Below are positions 9,196 through 20,610 of a stretch of 64,000 nt of DNA, piece by piece. The position numbers and the translations under genes are program-made. The stretch comes from Musa acuminata AAA Group. Lineage: Eukaryota; Streptophyta; Magnoliopsida; Zingiberales; Musaceae. The notes under the pieces were generated by a model. That model saw only the letters and a program-made list of their open reading frames with translations. It was not told the DNA's origin and ran no database searches. Each line of letters opens with the position of its first letter. The first letter of the stretch is position 1. Location: NCBI RefSeq assembly GCF_036884655.1, contig NC_088357.1, positions 45,993,501 to 46,057,500 on the forward strand, in the 5' to 3' direction.

Positions 9196-11297
9196 TGGCC
9201 AAGGACGAGGTTGCCTGTGTATATATTGGATCTGTAAGAATGGTTGATTAGGAGAAGGGATTAGGTTGTGCTTTGATCTGTGCCTTTTCTCGAATGCTTT
9301 GGCTAAAGTTCGGCTAGAATGTAGACGAAGATGTGGTGGTTTTGTTTGATGCTTTCGCCCAAACAGGGATGCAATGACTAATGTCTCGAAGCAATCACCT
9401 TCATAACGTGATTTTAATTTATATTCTAAGATCATATCATTCATTATATCTAAGATCTTAAGCTTGTAGATAAGACATGATTTTAATTTACATTATCAAC
9501 CAAGCAGTCTGAAACAACCATCGCTCTGTTCGTCAGAGCACAAAACACAACCAAACTCAGGTGAAACAATCTCCAGGAAGATTTAGTGTTGTTCGACGGC
9601 GTTGAGCTGAGTGAGAAGGAACTTCTTTGGAAGAACGGGAGTCTTCTTCTTTCCTTACTCTGCTGCAAGTCGACAGCTTCCATCTCATTATAATGAGTAG
9701 GCATGAACAAGTGAATCACCATTCAACTCAATCAATGGTTTAACTGAGATGGATGAAATCCATACAGTGCTAAAATCACAATAGCCATTGATGGAATCGA
9801 AATCTAAGGGGAAAGAGGTTTCTGAACATGAAAGAATTCAAAGAATCTCTTTTCTCACTGGAAAAGACAAATGCATCCCCCAAACTTCACACAATGGGAA
9901 GGCCTTTACGCTTAAGAATCTGTGACTGGGTGCACAATGGTCAATATTGGCGTCTTTGACTCCCTCAACCTTTGCTTCCATTACATGGTTTATTCCACAG
10001 CTGAGTTGGTGTTGGTCTAGAAGGTCAACTTTATTCTGTCCTGAAGACTCCTTTCTTGTCCTCCAGAATGGAGAAGATCAAATTTCTAGTAGATTTCACT
10101 GTATGCGGACACCATTAAGTATACACATATGTCAGGTTTTCTTAGGGAAGGATGAGGTAGCTGGTCCATCAATTAATCAAAAGAAAAGACAAGATGTGAT
10201 ACAGAAGAGAAGAGGAAGAAACACAGAGAAAACAAGAGGCAAAAACAGTCATTTATGCTTCAGATTTTGTTTTATTTGCCTGTCACAGAGTTGCCAAGAA
10301 AAATATGTGATGGAGAAGCTTAAAGTATTATTAGCCTCTCTGTTGTTACCTATCTTGTGCTCGAGTTGGTCCCAATGGCCTCCCACCATTAAATGCTGCA
10401 AGTAAACTGTTGGAACTGAACCGAAAAGGTTGTTCTTGTAGATAGATAGATGTGTGGGTATGTGGGTGCATTAAAGCAAAAAGAACATGAGAGTTATTAC
10501 ATGCAACGGAAGATTTTTGTTGCTCTCTCTCTCTCTCTCTCTCTATATCTCTCTCTCTCTGCAAAATTGTTTACATTCTGGAGTCTCATCTTTTCTTCCA
10601 GACGAAGCAGAGGAGTGGAAGAAGAGGCATGCCACCGACTATGGTACTCAAGGTTGCAGAACAAGTTGCTTACAAGTACAGCAAAAAGAGCCCCAAGTTT
10701 GGATCCATCTGGGAAGACACTAATAGCTTAGCTGACCAAAAAAACTCGAAGAGTGAGATGCTTCTACAGTTGTAGTATTTGCAGGGGCAAATTCTTTTGT
10801 TTACTGCAAAATAAAGATGTCATCCACACACATTGATGAAATCAGAGGATTGATTCCAATTAGGTAGAAAGCAAGAAATATAGAGAGAAAAAAACAACAG
10901 TGATTTTGGGGCACTTTGCATCAGTATGGCCACAGGAATCCACAATTGAATTGATCAATTTGTGTTTTTTCCCCTCAAAATTCTATAAAATTATAATCCT
11001 TAGGTTGAAAAAGCACAAAAAAGATTCAAGAAGAATTTTTTATTTGATCTGTATACAGATAGAACCAAGTGGAGCAGAATCAAGTGCTCTCCTTCATGGA
11101 ACTCATTTTGATGTACTTGTTGAATATACACTAAAAGGGGATAATTTTGTTTCTTCCCCTACAATTATTATGATCATATATCTGAACTCTAATTCTTTGG
11201 TTACAAAAGAAGATTTTAATCTATACAGAGGAGAGAACTTACTGAGGCTGAATCAAGTCCTCCCCCTTCTTTTTTCTTCGTTAGATCGCTAAATGAT
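9196..11297. other. Intergenic with a CT microsatellite
   Basis: Contains the 3' flanks of the two neighbouring genes and a (CT)n run interrupted by ATAT at 10523-10560. The longest open frame (9947-10405) has no recognisable domain, low coding bias and no family match that I know, so I do not call a gene. Confidence 0.5.
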
Positions 11298-12278
11298 TCA
11301 TTGCTCCTTCTTCGCCTCAAAGAATTCAGCTTTGTTCTGATAGTGATGATGATGGCCACCGAAATGGTGGCTGCTGCCGTTGTCATCCTCCAAGCTTTCG
11401 CCTTTCTTTCTCCTGACCACCGTCTTGACGTAGCAGTCGACGAAGAGGAGCAGCAGCGCGGCGTTGAGAACCGAGTTGACGACCCAGGCGCCGATGCCGT
11501 TGCACCCGCCCTTGGCGAAGTGGAGCAGGAGGAACCCCAGGTGGCACACCGCGTTGCAGCCGGTCAGCGCCACCTGGCAGGCGAGCACGAGGATCGCCCC
11601 GCTCCGGGCGGCCGCGGGGAGACCGACACCGACCCAAAAGCGGTAGCTGAAGACGACAGCGTGGACGAGGGTGGCGGAGAGGATGGCGACGACCTGGAAG
11701 GACTGGGAGAACTCGAGCCAGAGGAAGGACATGCAGACGAGGGCGGAGTGGCGGAAGACGCTGGGCAGGGCGCCGCGGCGGCGGCGGAGGATCAAGAGGA
11801 AGGTGCGGAGGAGGTGGAGGAAGCGGGAGAGGTAGAAGGCGTAGGACCAGAAGAAGACGCGACCGGAGGGGCGGGTGCCGAGGGGGAAGCAGAGGAGCCA
11901 TTCGAACGCGGTGGTGCGGAAGCGGCCGCGCCACCACCAGCGGGCGTCGCGGATCTCGGCAGCGGCGGAGATGAGGAGGCCGAGGAAGATGGCGGCGGAG
12001 GCCAGGGCCATGGCGAGGGAGTGGAGGGCGGGAAGGGGCCCCAAGGGGATTGGCCGACTCCGGCGGAAGAGGCGGAGGAAGAGGTCGAGGGCGAGGGCTA
12101 GGGCGGCGTATGCGGCGAGGGAGGAGACGAGGAAGGACCAGGTGGCGCCCCAGGCGTAAACGTGGCTCCACCGGAACCCCACGATGGCCGGCTGTTCCGC
12201 CAGCCAATACGTTATCCCCCGATTCCAGCCATCACCGACGTTCCCCATCATCATGAACGATGGAATTGGATATCCCAA
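11298..12278 (-). CDS. ELO-family (GNS1/SUR4) membrane protein, At1g75000-like, lacking the histidine box
   Basis: The intronless frame encodes 326 residues (318-316 if a downstream Met at residues 9-11 is used). Known ELO proteins are the condensing enzymes of very-long-chain fatty-acid elongation in the ER. Here several hydrophobic segments run from about residue 45 to 285. Family blocks are clear: GRVFFWSYAFYLSRFLHLLR (139-158), SFLWLEFSQSFQVVAIL (184-200) and KGGCNGIGAWVVNSVLNA (256-273). The catalytic HxxHH box should sit at about 173-177, but the sequence there reads SVFRH, keeping only one His. From memory, the plant At1g75000 clade shares this loss. The C-terminus is charged and His-rich and ends KKEQ, a dilysine ER-retrieval signal. 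A catalytic role is doubtful. Confidence 0.87.
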   Translation of the reverse strand: MGYPIPSFMMMGNVGDGWNRGITYWLAEQPAIVGFRWSHVYAWGATWSFLVSSLAAYAALALALDLFLRLFRRSRPIPLGPLPALHSLAMALASAAIFLGLLISAAAEIRDARWWWRGRFRTTAFEWLLCFPLGTRPSGRVFFWSYAFYLSRFLHLLRTFLLILRRRRGALPSVFRHSALVCMSFLWLEFSQSFQVVAILSATLVHAVVFSYRFWVGVGLPAAARSGAILVLACQVALTGCNAVCHLGFLLLHFAKGGCNGIGAWVVNSVLNAALLLLFVDCYVKTVVRRKKGESLEDDNGSSHHFGGHHHHYQNKAEFFEAKKEQ

Positions 12279-12340
12279 CCGGCCTCTCTCTCTCCGTTGG
12301 TTGCTTCTGCCTTAATTTGGCGTTGGGTAAAACAACATCG

Positions 12341-12352
12341 ATTGATATATAG
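12341..12352 (-). promoter_or_regulatory. TATA box of the ELO-like gene
   Basis: The minus strand reads CTATATATCAAT, 63-74 bases before the first ATG, so the 5' leader would be only about 30 bases. The short leader supports use of one of the N-terminal Met codons at 12278 or 12254-12248. Confidence 0.65.
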
Positions 12353-12418
12353 CGACCAGGGGTAGCGATGGGATACCATATTCCACGGGGACTCGTCACG
12401 GCCATCGAGCTTCGATGA

Positions 12419-12424
12419 CACGTG
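12419..12424. promoter_or_regulatory. G-box (ACGT core) in the ELO-like promoter
   Basis: ACACGTGAC contains a palindromic CACGTG, about 70 bases upstream of the TATA box. Such sites bind bZIP or bHLH factors and are common in ABA- or light-responsive plant promoters. One site alone is weak evidence of regulation. Confidence 0.4.
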
Positions 12425-15400
12425 ACTCGTCAACGCACGTATGACATGGCCTGACACGATGTTATCGATCCAATCACGAGCCAGTTCCCATGGGGACGAA
12501 CCGAGCCAACGTGGCGGCGTATTCTTAACGGCCAAGCTCTTTGTGAAGGGGCGTGTCTATTGGTCAACCGGTCTACAAACCCGGGCCCCACCCTTACGGC
12601 CCACTGCTGACCGTCGACAAAGGTGGTGAGAATAACCTTCTTGAAAGGCACGGGTTATTACCGAACCGTCCTCTTCTAATTCCACCCCGTTCTTTTTTAG
12701 GTCTACACCGACCCGAGTCGGCTCCATCGAACCGGATTGGACCGACTTTTTTACCGTTTTGTAAATATAATTAATACATATGTGAATCATATTATATAAT
12801 CCATAGGCTAAAAAAAGGATATCGTCGACAAGAGGATAATATAATAAATGGGGGACAGAGGAAGAACACGATGGAAATCAAAGTGGTGTGGTGAGTATCG
12901 GTCGGTCCTCAGTAGGTGTTTGTGCTTTAAGATTAGGGGGACTTGATGTGTATGAATGCAGGCCAATCATGTGTCATGACAACAAGATAGAGGCTTCTCT
13001 GATGTACTTCTCTGACCTAAGCATGCATAATATTTTAAAAAAATAAAAATATGAAGCACAAAATATTTTTTTTTATGTGGAATTTTTATGATGGGGATTA
13101 TTGTAAGAGTAAATTTGTGGTTAAGGTTAAAAAAGGAAAAGAAATATAAAAAAGTATTTATAGTGATAATTAATAACTTAGAAAGTAATAATTGGGGAAT
13201 AAAGGAATTAAGAAAAAAAAGGAAATAAAAGATATTTTCTTTTTCTTTTCCACATTCCAATCAAGTGATGTGCTATGTTGTATTTGTTAGTCTAGAAAAA
13301 TTCTTGGATGTGTGATTCAATGTAAATAAATAGTATCTACAAAAATTGCATATATGAGCTCAATAACATACTTATGGAACATTTAGAAGAATCCACAAAA
13401 GAATTATTTTCATGTTATTCTATTATTCAATTTATTGTGTGAGGTCATATAATGTTATTTGTGGGGAAGTGAAGCTAGGAATTAAATAATTGTTTGTCAT
13501 TAGTTGACCATTATCTAATGAAATATTACTTGCACATCAAATCCAAAGTGAATGGCAATGTGCTTCTGTTTTGGTGTTGATTTAGTCCCTAATAATCTTA
13601 TGTGACTTCTATATTACAAGCTGATGAAAGGAACAATAGATGACATAATTAACAATCACATTGTAGCTTAAGCTGCACTCATGTCAACTCACTCAACTAT
13701 TTTTTGGATAAGTTCTAGCAATTTATTTTGCAAAGGTTGTAATGAACTTAATCCATGTAAGATTCTTATGATGTGTAATTAATGGCAAATGTTGACAAAC
13801 TTTGATTTGAATCATTGAACTTTTAACTTTTAGAAGATATCTGAACTTTCAAGCTTTCTTTCAGTAGCCATTGAGTTGATGACAAGTAACAAAAGAAGTC
13901 CCCTAATTGATTTGTTCTTGTTCCAGTCTCCTTAATTCAACCTGAAAGAGCCATAACAGCAGCTTTGTTGCTTAGCAATAAAAGTTTAAGAATCCCTCAC
14001 ATTGAAACACAATAATTCATTGAAGCTTAAGAATTACTCTTGGAACCAACTTTTGAAGACACCAATTATTGATGATGAGAACAGTTAGTTGAGGAATCAT
14101 GAATTGGCAACATCAACATCTTTATCAGAAATTTCTGTTGTGATGATCAGGCATACCAACCAAAAGTTTTGGCTGATAGTTGACAGAATTTGATTTGGAT
14201 AGAATGTTTTCTTAAGTGTAGACTCTTAATAAAGAAAAAAAACTACTATTGTCAAATGTCTCAATCCTTATTACAATTGGAGTCTCTTTCAAGGTAGAGT
14301 TTAATAAATTGAATTAGTTGATTTAGTTGTCAATTATTTTATACACTAAGAGGATGATGTTTGACATCATAGTACCATTATTTGATTGTGAGCTGGATTT
14401 CTATAGTTCAAGACATGGAAACAATATTCCTACTTTGAGATTAAAATTGATTAGGGTTGGAGTCATGAAAGTAATCTTCCTATTTATGAAATAAAGTTAT
14501 ATTATCTAGCACTCTAATAACTTTGGAAACAGAAAAAAAAAATGTTCTTGACATAGGTAATGAAAAGTATAACCCAGTGCCTAATTAGGATCAAACACAT
14601 AGCAGCCAAATGTTGACTTCTAAGCATGCTCTCTAGAAGCAATGCATCATCTAAATATTGACATGTAATTTGCTTATTAATTCCAAAAGAAAACTATTTC
14701 ACCTAGTCTCATTTATTAATAAATTATTGTTATTTTTGTCAAGGATAATTTGAAGTCAAATTTTATGCTGTACCTTATCTATAAGAATGCAATACAAATA
14801 TACACAACAACTTCATCTAAAAAGCCAGGATGTACCAAAGCAAGAATGTTTATCCTTTTAGGTGATTTGACCCTTTGCAATGATTCATTCCTAAGGTAAT
14901 TATCAACTATTCTGGATGCCACCTATTTGATAGGTTTGTCTTTTGGCCAAGCACATCTAAATATCTAGAATGTCATGCCATGCCATAAGTCATCCTTTTA
15001 GGTGTGATGTCAATTTGTGGACAAAGAAGACAAAAAGTTGTAAGATTCTTCACATTGTTTGTAAAACATCCAACAAATGTATTATTGACTTATGAAGTCC
15101 AGACAATGAGTTCATAGTCCCACAAATTCCATTCTACCAAAACTATCTTCATCTCTTTTATTTCATTATTTCTTTGTAAGATCATGTGATTTGCAAATGA
15201 AATATATGCAGGTCCTATAACCAAGTGCTGTGCAGTATACGTGCTGCATGTAATCTTAATTTAAAGTTGTCCTTTTTTCATCAGAAGTTAAAAGCTCTCT
15301 AAACCAAATGATTCATAATTTTTTCTGACCACAAAAAACTTTTGTTCAATTAGATCAAAGCTAATCTGTATCTATCGAAGCAAAATTTACCCTTCTATAG

Positions 15401-17055
15401 GTCTTTAAACTACTCTCTTTTCTTATATTTCATCAATGGATAAACAAACTTCACCTTCTGTATTACAATGGAATTTTGATTCTGATTTCTTCCATTTTGC
15501 ACACTCAAGAACATGCATGATGTTTGAGACATGAAAGAGCTGCCTCTCTGAGTCACACATCTATTCCTTTCAGGCCTTGAAAGATCATCCCATGAACTTT
15601 TCTGTCTATCATGGGGGAAAGAAGTGATGGTCACAGAACAAGGAATCTCTCATCTGCTACCCAACTTTTTTGCTCACCTTTACAGGTGTTGAGAGGGACT
15701 CATCACACTTGCAACATACATGAAAAGTTGGATGAGAATAGTTTTAGAGACTCCAGAAGTAGTATTTGCATTTGCACAATAAAAAGAAATGAGAAGAAAA
15801 GCTCCCCTCATAGAAAGACAATATTGGTTAGAGAGCTTTGCAGTAAAAATAATGCTTAGCTTAGACTGCAATCTTAAAAAGAGTTAATATCTCAATTATA
15901 TAGGGTAAGATACTCACTATGTTCTGCAATAAAAAATATCTCTAATCAAATCAAGAATATTATTTTTAGAAAGAAATTCTTTTACATCTCCCTAGGATTC
16001 TATTTAGATTCATTTGTACCAATTGATATCCTTCCTCTAACCATAATATTTACATCATCATTTATTTTTTTTATCCTACATCCAAACTAAATGAATGAAA
16101 TTAATATTTCCATCTTCTTCTTTTTTTATCCTTCTTGATGAACAACCTCATCACGATTATATATATTATATGTTGATCGTCTAAAAATAATTAAAATTCA
16201 TACCTTAGATGTGATAAGGACTTTGATAGTACATCGTAAAGTTTTGAGTTTGAATTTTATTTTTATCACTTATACTTTAAAAAAAATTCTTAAGAATATA
16301 ATTGATGATCTCTAAATTTAATTATATATTTATAAGCGTGGTGTGTGAAATAGTATCAACAAATGCAAACAATCATCTTTTTATTTTAAGTACAACAAAA
16401 TGTTCCATTTCTTTGATTCTCTGAAGTGTTAGGTTAAGAACATTTACTCCAATTTATATTTCACACATCAATGATGTCATTATGCATTTGCACATTTCCA
16501 CGTCAGCTAATAGAATACAATGAATACATTAATATGGACTACTAAATTTCTTTTTCTAAATAATCCATAATTTTTATAATAATAATAATAATAATTCGAA
16601 AAATTGGATGGCACCGAGTCACAATTGATTCTTGATTCAATTAACTGGTTTAATTTTCCGATGTATTTGGGGAACATGATAATAACAATGTAATGATTTG
16701 GTTTATTGTTCATAATACTTCGATTAAATTTCTAAGACCTATTTAACCTAAATCCCAATTAATCTTTGTTCATGAATGCTATATAAGTAGAGTCTCATCC
16801 ATGATTTATAGTATTAAATTTATGTTATTCATGCATGACTTTTAATTCAAATATCATCATAATTATGCCATTAAGTTCAAAATTATGATATTTCATCATG
16901 TGTTGTAGGTTTATAATTTCTATTTTATGTTTTAAAAAATTATTGAACATTATTAATATGATCTTTATATTTAGGTCTAATACTTTTTGTTTGCAATTGC
17001 ATGTCTTAAATGGAGGATCACAATATATATGTAATATACATGTATGAGAAGTCAA
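12425..17055. other. Long AT-rich intergenic region
   Basis: After the ELO promoter the sequence is AT-rich. Open frames are few and short, and none has family resemblance. It includes an ATA/AAT trinucleotide run at 16576-16595. I find no RNA gene or intact transposon. Confidence 0.5.
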
Positions 17056-17059
17056 TAAA

Positions 17060-17945
17060 TATAGGAATTTTTTTTAAAAGCCGCTTATTCTTTTTTTTTC
17101 ACGAGTTAGTATCCTTTTTTTTCATTTATACCTATGAAATATTTTTTTTTCTAAAAGACCAAATTATTCTGTGCTAACCTTTCTTCACCTCTTTGGGAAG
17201 GGATTCGCTTGCCACCTATTGCTTTTGTCTTACCACCAGATCTCACCTCTCTTGTCTCTCCTTCTCTCTTTCTTTGACCTCTTGCTTTGTATCATTGTGG
17301 TTGTTGTTGTCCGTCGTGAGACCCTATCATCATCACCTTCCTCTCAACTCAGTTTGCCCTTAATTGTCATCCATGGTTGTCTTAATCTCACACATTATGT
17401 TTTACATCCATAAGTTTACGGGGCAAGGGGGCTCAACACTAGCATGCATTTGTTCTTTTTTCTATGTGATATACCCGAAGAGGGAGCAAACAAGATGACA
17501 GATGGTGAAGCAAGTGTGATTAAAAGCAAAACCCAAAGAATTTTAGAGGTGGCAAAGGTGACACGAGGCTTGGAGAGGCTGATGAGTTGAGCAAACTTAA
17601 CGATTACTGAGGTAGGATTGACAATCGAGGTGACGATGTCAAGAAAAAGTATAATGAGTAGAGCAATGAGATGTTAAGGAAAGCAGGGAATTGGATAAAG
17701 GCAATGCGATAGGATGAAAGTCTCATAATCGCAAAGCCAACAAAGATGGTAGGAGGGGCTTCATAGTGGCAAAGGTGACGATGATGGCAAGAGGGAGCAT
17801 GCAAAGGCGAATGCGATGGGCAACGAGTCGATGTAGGGGTAATTTAATCATTTTTAAAAAATATTATAAGAATAAATAAAAAAGAGCTCTAATAAAAAAA
17901 TAAATAAAAATTTAGAGAATTTTCAAATAAATATATAGCCTAAGT
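17060..17945. repeat. Possible non-autonomous DNA transposon (dispersed family)
   Basis: A GC-richer core (17170-17830) is flanked by T-rich sequence on the left and A-rich sequence on the right. Related motifs (a GGGGTAATTT...A-rich tail, and GATGATGGCGATGAGACG-like purine stretches) recur near 36840-37080 and 49400-49900. The ends are too degenerate for me to fix terminal repeats or target duplications, so the class is uncertain. Alternatives are a decayed pseudogene or a chance composition match. Confidence 0.3.
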
Positions 17946-17957
17946 TACCAATAAAAA

Positions 17958-17960
<3 letters not shown>

Positions 17961-18012
<52 letters not shown>
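17961..18012. repeat. (TA)26 microsatellite
   Basis: Uninterrupted TA dinucleotides, bounded by AAAAAGGA and GTAAACAC. Confidence 0.97.
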
Positions 18013-18015
<3 letters not shown>

Positions 18016-18021
18016 AACACT

Positions 18022-18710
18022 TCATATTCATAATCATAACAAAAATATATTTATTTTATTTATTTTTTACCTTTCCTCATAGTGAAAAAAAATTATCAAC
18101 ATAACAAAAAAATTTCTTTCCGCTGAGACCTTTGAGATATAAAACAAGATCTTAGCTTTCTTATTTTCTCTTTGTTTCCATTTTCTTCATAATATGCTAT
18201 TTAAACTAATAGATTATTTAATCCTATTTAATCAGATAAGATATATTATGGATATCATTGGATTCTGATTATGGTTATCGGGCAAAACATTATGATAAAA
18301 TTACTTAGGAAATAAATTTGATGGGAGAAATTTTTTAAATTACTTATACCTTCTATGATAGGAAGAGAAGGAAAGATGACTACTAATCGGCATCACTATA
18401 AATTTTGAATCCGATGTTGATGTGAGAAAATAATTTCTAAATAATATTGAAAGATAAGCATCATAATCTTTAGATCTATTGTTATTTGATTTTGTATTTT
18501 TACCATTAAATTTTTTCACTTTATAACAATATATCATATTCATAATCATATTTTCATTATATTTTTTTGCCTTTCCTCATAATGAAAAAAATTATCAACA
18601 TAACAAAAATTTTCCATTTTCCTTGAGACCTTTGGAGAAATAAATTAAGATTATAGTCTTTTTATTTTCTTCGACGAACAAGAATATGCTATTTCGACCA
18701 CTCTCAATAT
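18022..18710. repeat. Pair of ~180-bp direct repeats separated by ~330 bp
   Basis: Bases 18022-18215 and 18531-18710 share long blocks, including CATATTCATAATCATA, CCTTTCCTCATA, TTATCAACATAACAAAAA, GAGACCTTT and ATATGCTATTT. They occur in the same order with small indels. The copies are diverged, so the duplication is old. No coding content is seen. Confidence 0.75.
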
Positions 18711-19718
18711 AATACATCAATCTTAATTGGGGACTACATAATTCCATAACCCATTAAAGAAAATTTTATTTTATGGCTTTTATATTTGTAATGTTCTGAT
18801 TCCATCTTCTCATATTCATATATCTAATTCACACCTCAAATTTTCTAATAAGTTATATTTAACACTCCACGATTAAAATCTATTAGTTAAAGAGGAACAT
18901 CACCTCTTAATCGGAAACATAATCCATAATTATAAGTAACATATTCAATAATCCAAATAAACGTTCGTTCCATTCACATCATTTCTATTCTTCTATTTTC
19001 CTCTTCTCGCACCTCATTCAACTTTTTCTCTTTTATATTTTCTTTGAGACAAAATGAATAATTTAATACACTTAATCATAATTATAAATGAGAATTAGAA
19101 GAAAAAAAAATAAAAATAGAAAAATAGAGTTATGTCAAATATAATTAATTACATGAGATTAATTGCAAGCGCATATATGAAAATTACTTACTTTGGAGGA
19201 ACATATATGCAAATTTACCCCCCAACCGTTATCACTGTCCACTGGCTTTGTAATGTCTCTGAAGTGTCGCTTATAATGCACACGATGAACTCCGACCAAA
19301 TGATGGAGTGGGTAGAAGAATCCAAAAGCAGCAGGAAGTCTTCTCCCTTCCCCTCGTAGGATCTTTGTGCATTTGCCTCTGCTACTTCTGTTTTGTTGAT
19401 TGTAATGTGTTGTTATTGGTCTCTGGAGAAGTTCTCTTTCGTTGCTTGTAACTCGATCTGCAAGTCATGGCCTTTTCCTGGTCGATCGATTGACTGGTGC
19501 TTGGCATGTGAGTTGTGGCCTATTTGGTTCTATGCTCGTGAAGGAAAAGTCTGAGCTTTGGCCTCAATTTTTGGTGCTCGTCTGACTTAGGGTTTGATAT
19601 TTCAGTCTCAAGATTGGTCCTTTCTTCGTTGAATTCTTTCTTGGAGTTTAGGACATTCGGTTCTTGTTGGTAATGTCGCGTCATGAAGATGTAATTTTGA
19701 TTCTTGTGCTGATTTTAG
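18711..19718. other. Upstream region of the RING gene, probably with a 5'-UTR intron
   Basis: AT-rich until about 19330, then richer, leader-like sequence. The ATG at 19719 follows directly on TGCTGATTTTAG, a good splice acceptor with a pyrimidine-rich run. This fits the RMA gene family habit of an intron just before an intronless coding region. I cannot place the donor with confidence. Confidence 0.4.
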
Positions 19719-20610
19719 ATGGGCAGTGGATCTGGCGAGTCGTCTAATGGAGATTCCCAAAGCTGCTTGGTTGGTGGAAGTAGTAGCAACAGGGAGGCCG
19801 GAAATTTCCAATGCAACATATGCTTAGATCTGGCTCAGGAGCCCGTTGTCACCCTATGCGGTCACCTCTTCTGCTGGCCTTGCCTTGCCTTTACGAATGG
19901 CTCCATGATCACTCCCGCTCTTCTGAATGCCCTGTCTGCAAGGCCACTGTTGCGGAGGAGGCGATCGTCCCTCTCTACTGTGGAGGAAATAGCTCCACTC
20001 ACCCTCAGTCCAGGTCGACCACTCGTGTGGACAATCCCAGCCGTCCAGCCGCTGCTCGGAGGTTGGCAACAGCCCCACAACTGCCAACCGATGCAAACCA
20101 TATATATCACCATGACATGAATCATATCCATCACACGGTTGGACGCCGGCGACAGCCTTGCAACCGCAACCCGATTTGAACTATATCTATCATCGTAACA
20201 TGAACCATATCCATCATCATGAGCCATGGGTCATGGCCACAAATCACTTGGCTGGAACGAGGCTTGGGAACTTCACATTCCCAAATGCACCTGCAAATCA
20301 TTCTGCTGCCGCTAGGAATCAAATGGCCGGCATAAATCAGAGAAACTTCATGTTTCAGGATGCAACTGCCAATGATGTTGACCATGGCAGCCATGCCAAT
20401 GTATTTCATAGTCTGCCTGCTCATGGTTTCTACCATGGTCATGGCCAGCATTCTTATTGGTTCCACCATGGTCATGGACCTCGTGCTTATGGTTTCGGTC
20501 ATGCTTATGGGTTCTGGCGACATGCAAACTGTGGACGACAGGTTGATGTCATGTGGAACTTGCTTTTGTTCCTGTTCCTTGCTCTGATAATTAGCAATAT
20601 AATATCATGA
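19719..20610 (+). pseudogene. RMA/RNF5-type membrane-anchored RING E3 ubiquitin ligase, frame-broken
   Basis: Intact relatives are ER-membrane E3 ligases that mark misfolded or trafficking proteins. The first frame gives CNIC...CGHLFCWPC (residues 32-55), the first six zinc ligands of a C3HC4 RING. A 5-bp tandem duplication (CCTTG, 19878-19887) then moves the reading to another frame, which carries LYEWLHDHS and the last pair, CPVC, followed by the family's VPLY stretch. A second frame change lies within 20113-20180, where an ~80-bp segment is duplicated. The third frame gives GNFTFPNA, a His/Gly-rich region and a C-terminal membrane anchor (LLLFLFLALIISNIIS). As read, the product stops after 133 residues with half a RING. 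It could be a real pseudogene, a broken allele or, for the 5-bp change, a sequence error. Confidence 0.85.

Noticed and set aside
9947..10405. 152-codon plus-strand frame
   Set aside because: The start codon context and codon usage look non-coding, and no homology is recognisable.
11301..12101. 266-codon plus-strand frame rich in Glu and Gly
   Set aside because: It is the reverse-strand shadow of the GC-rich ELO-like gene; composition reflects complementary codons.
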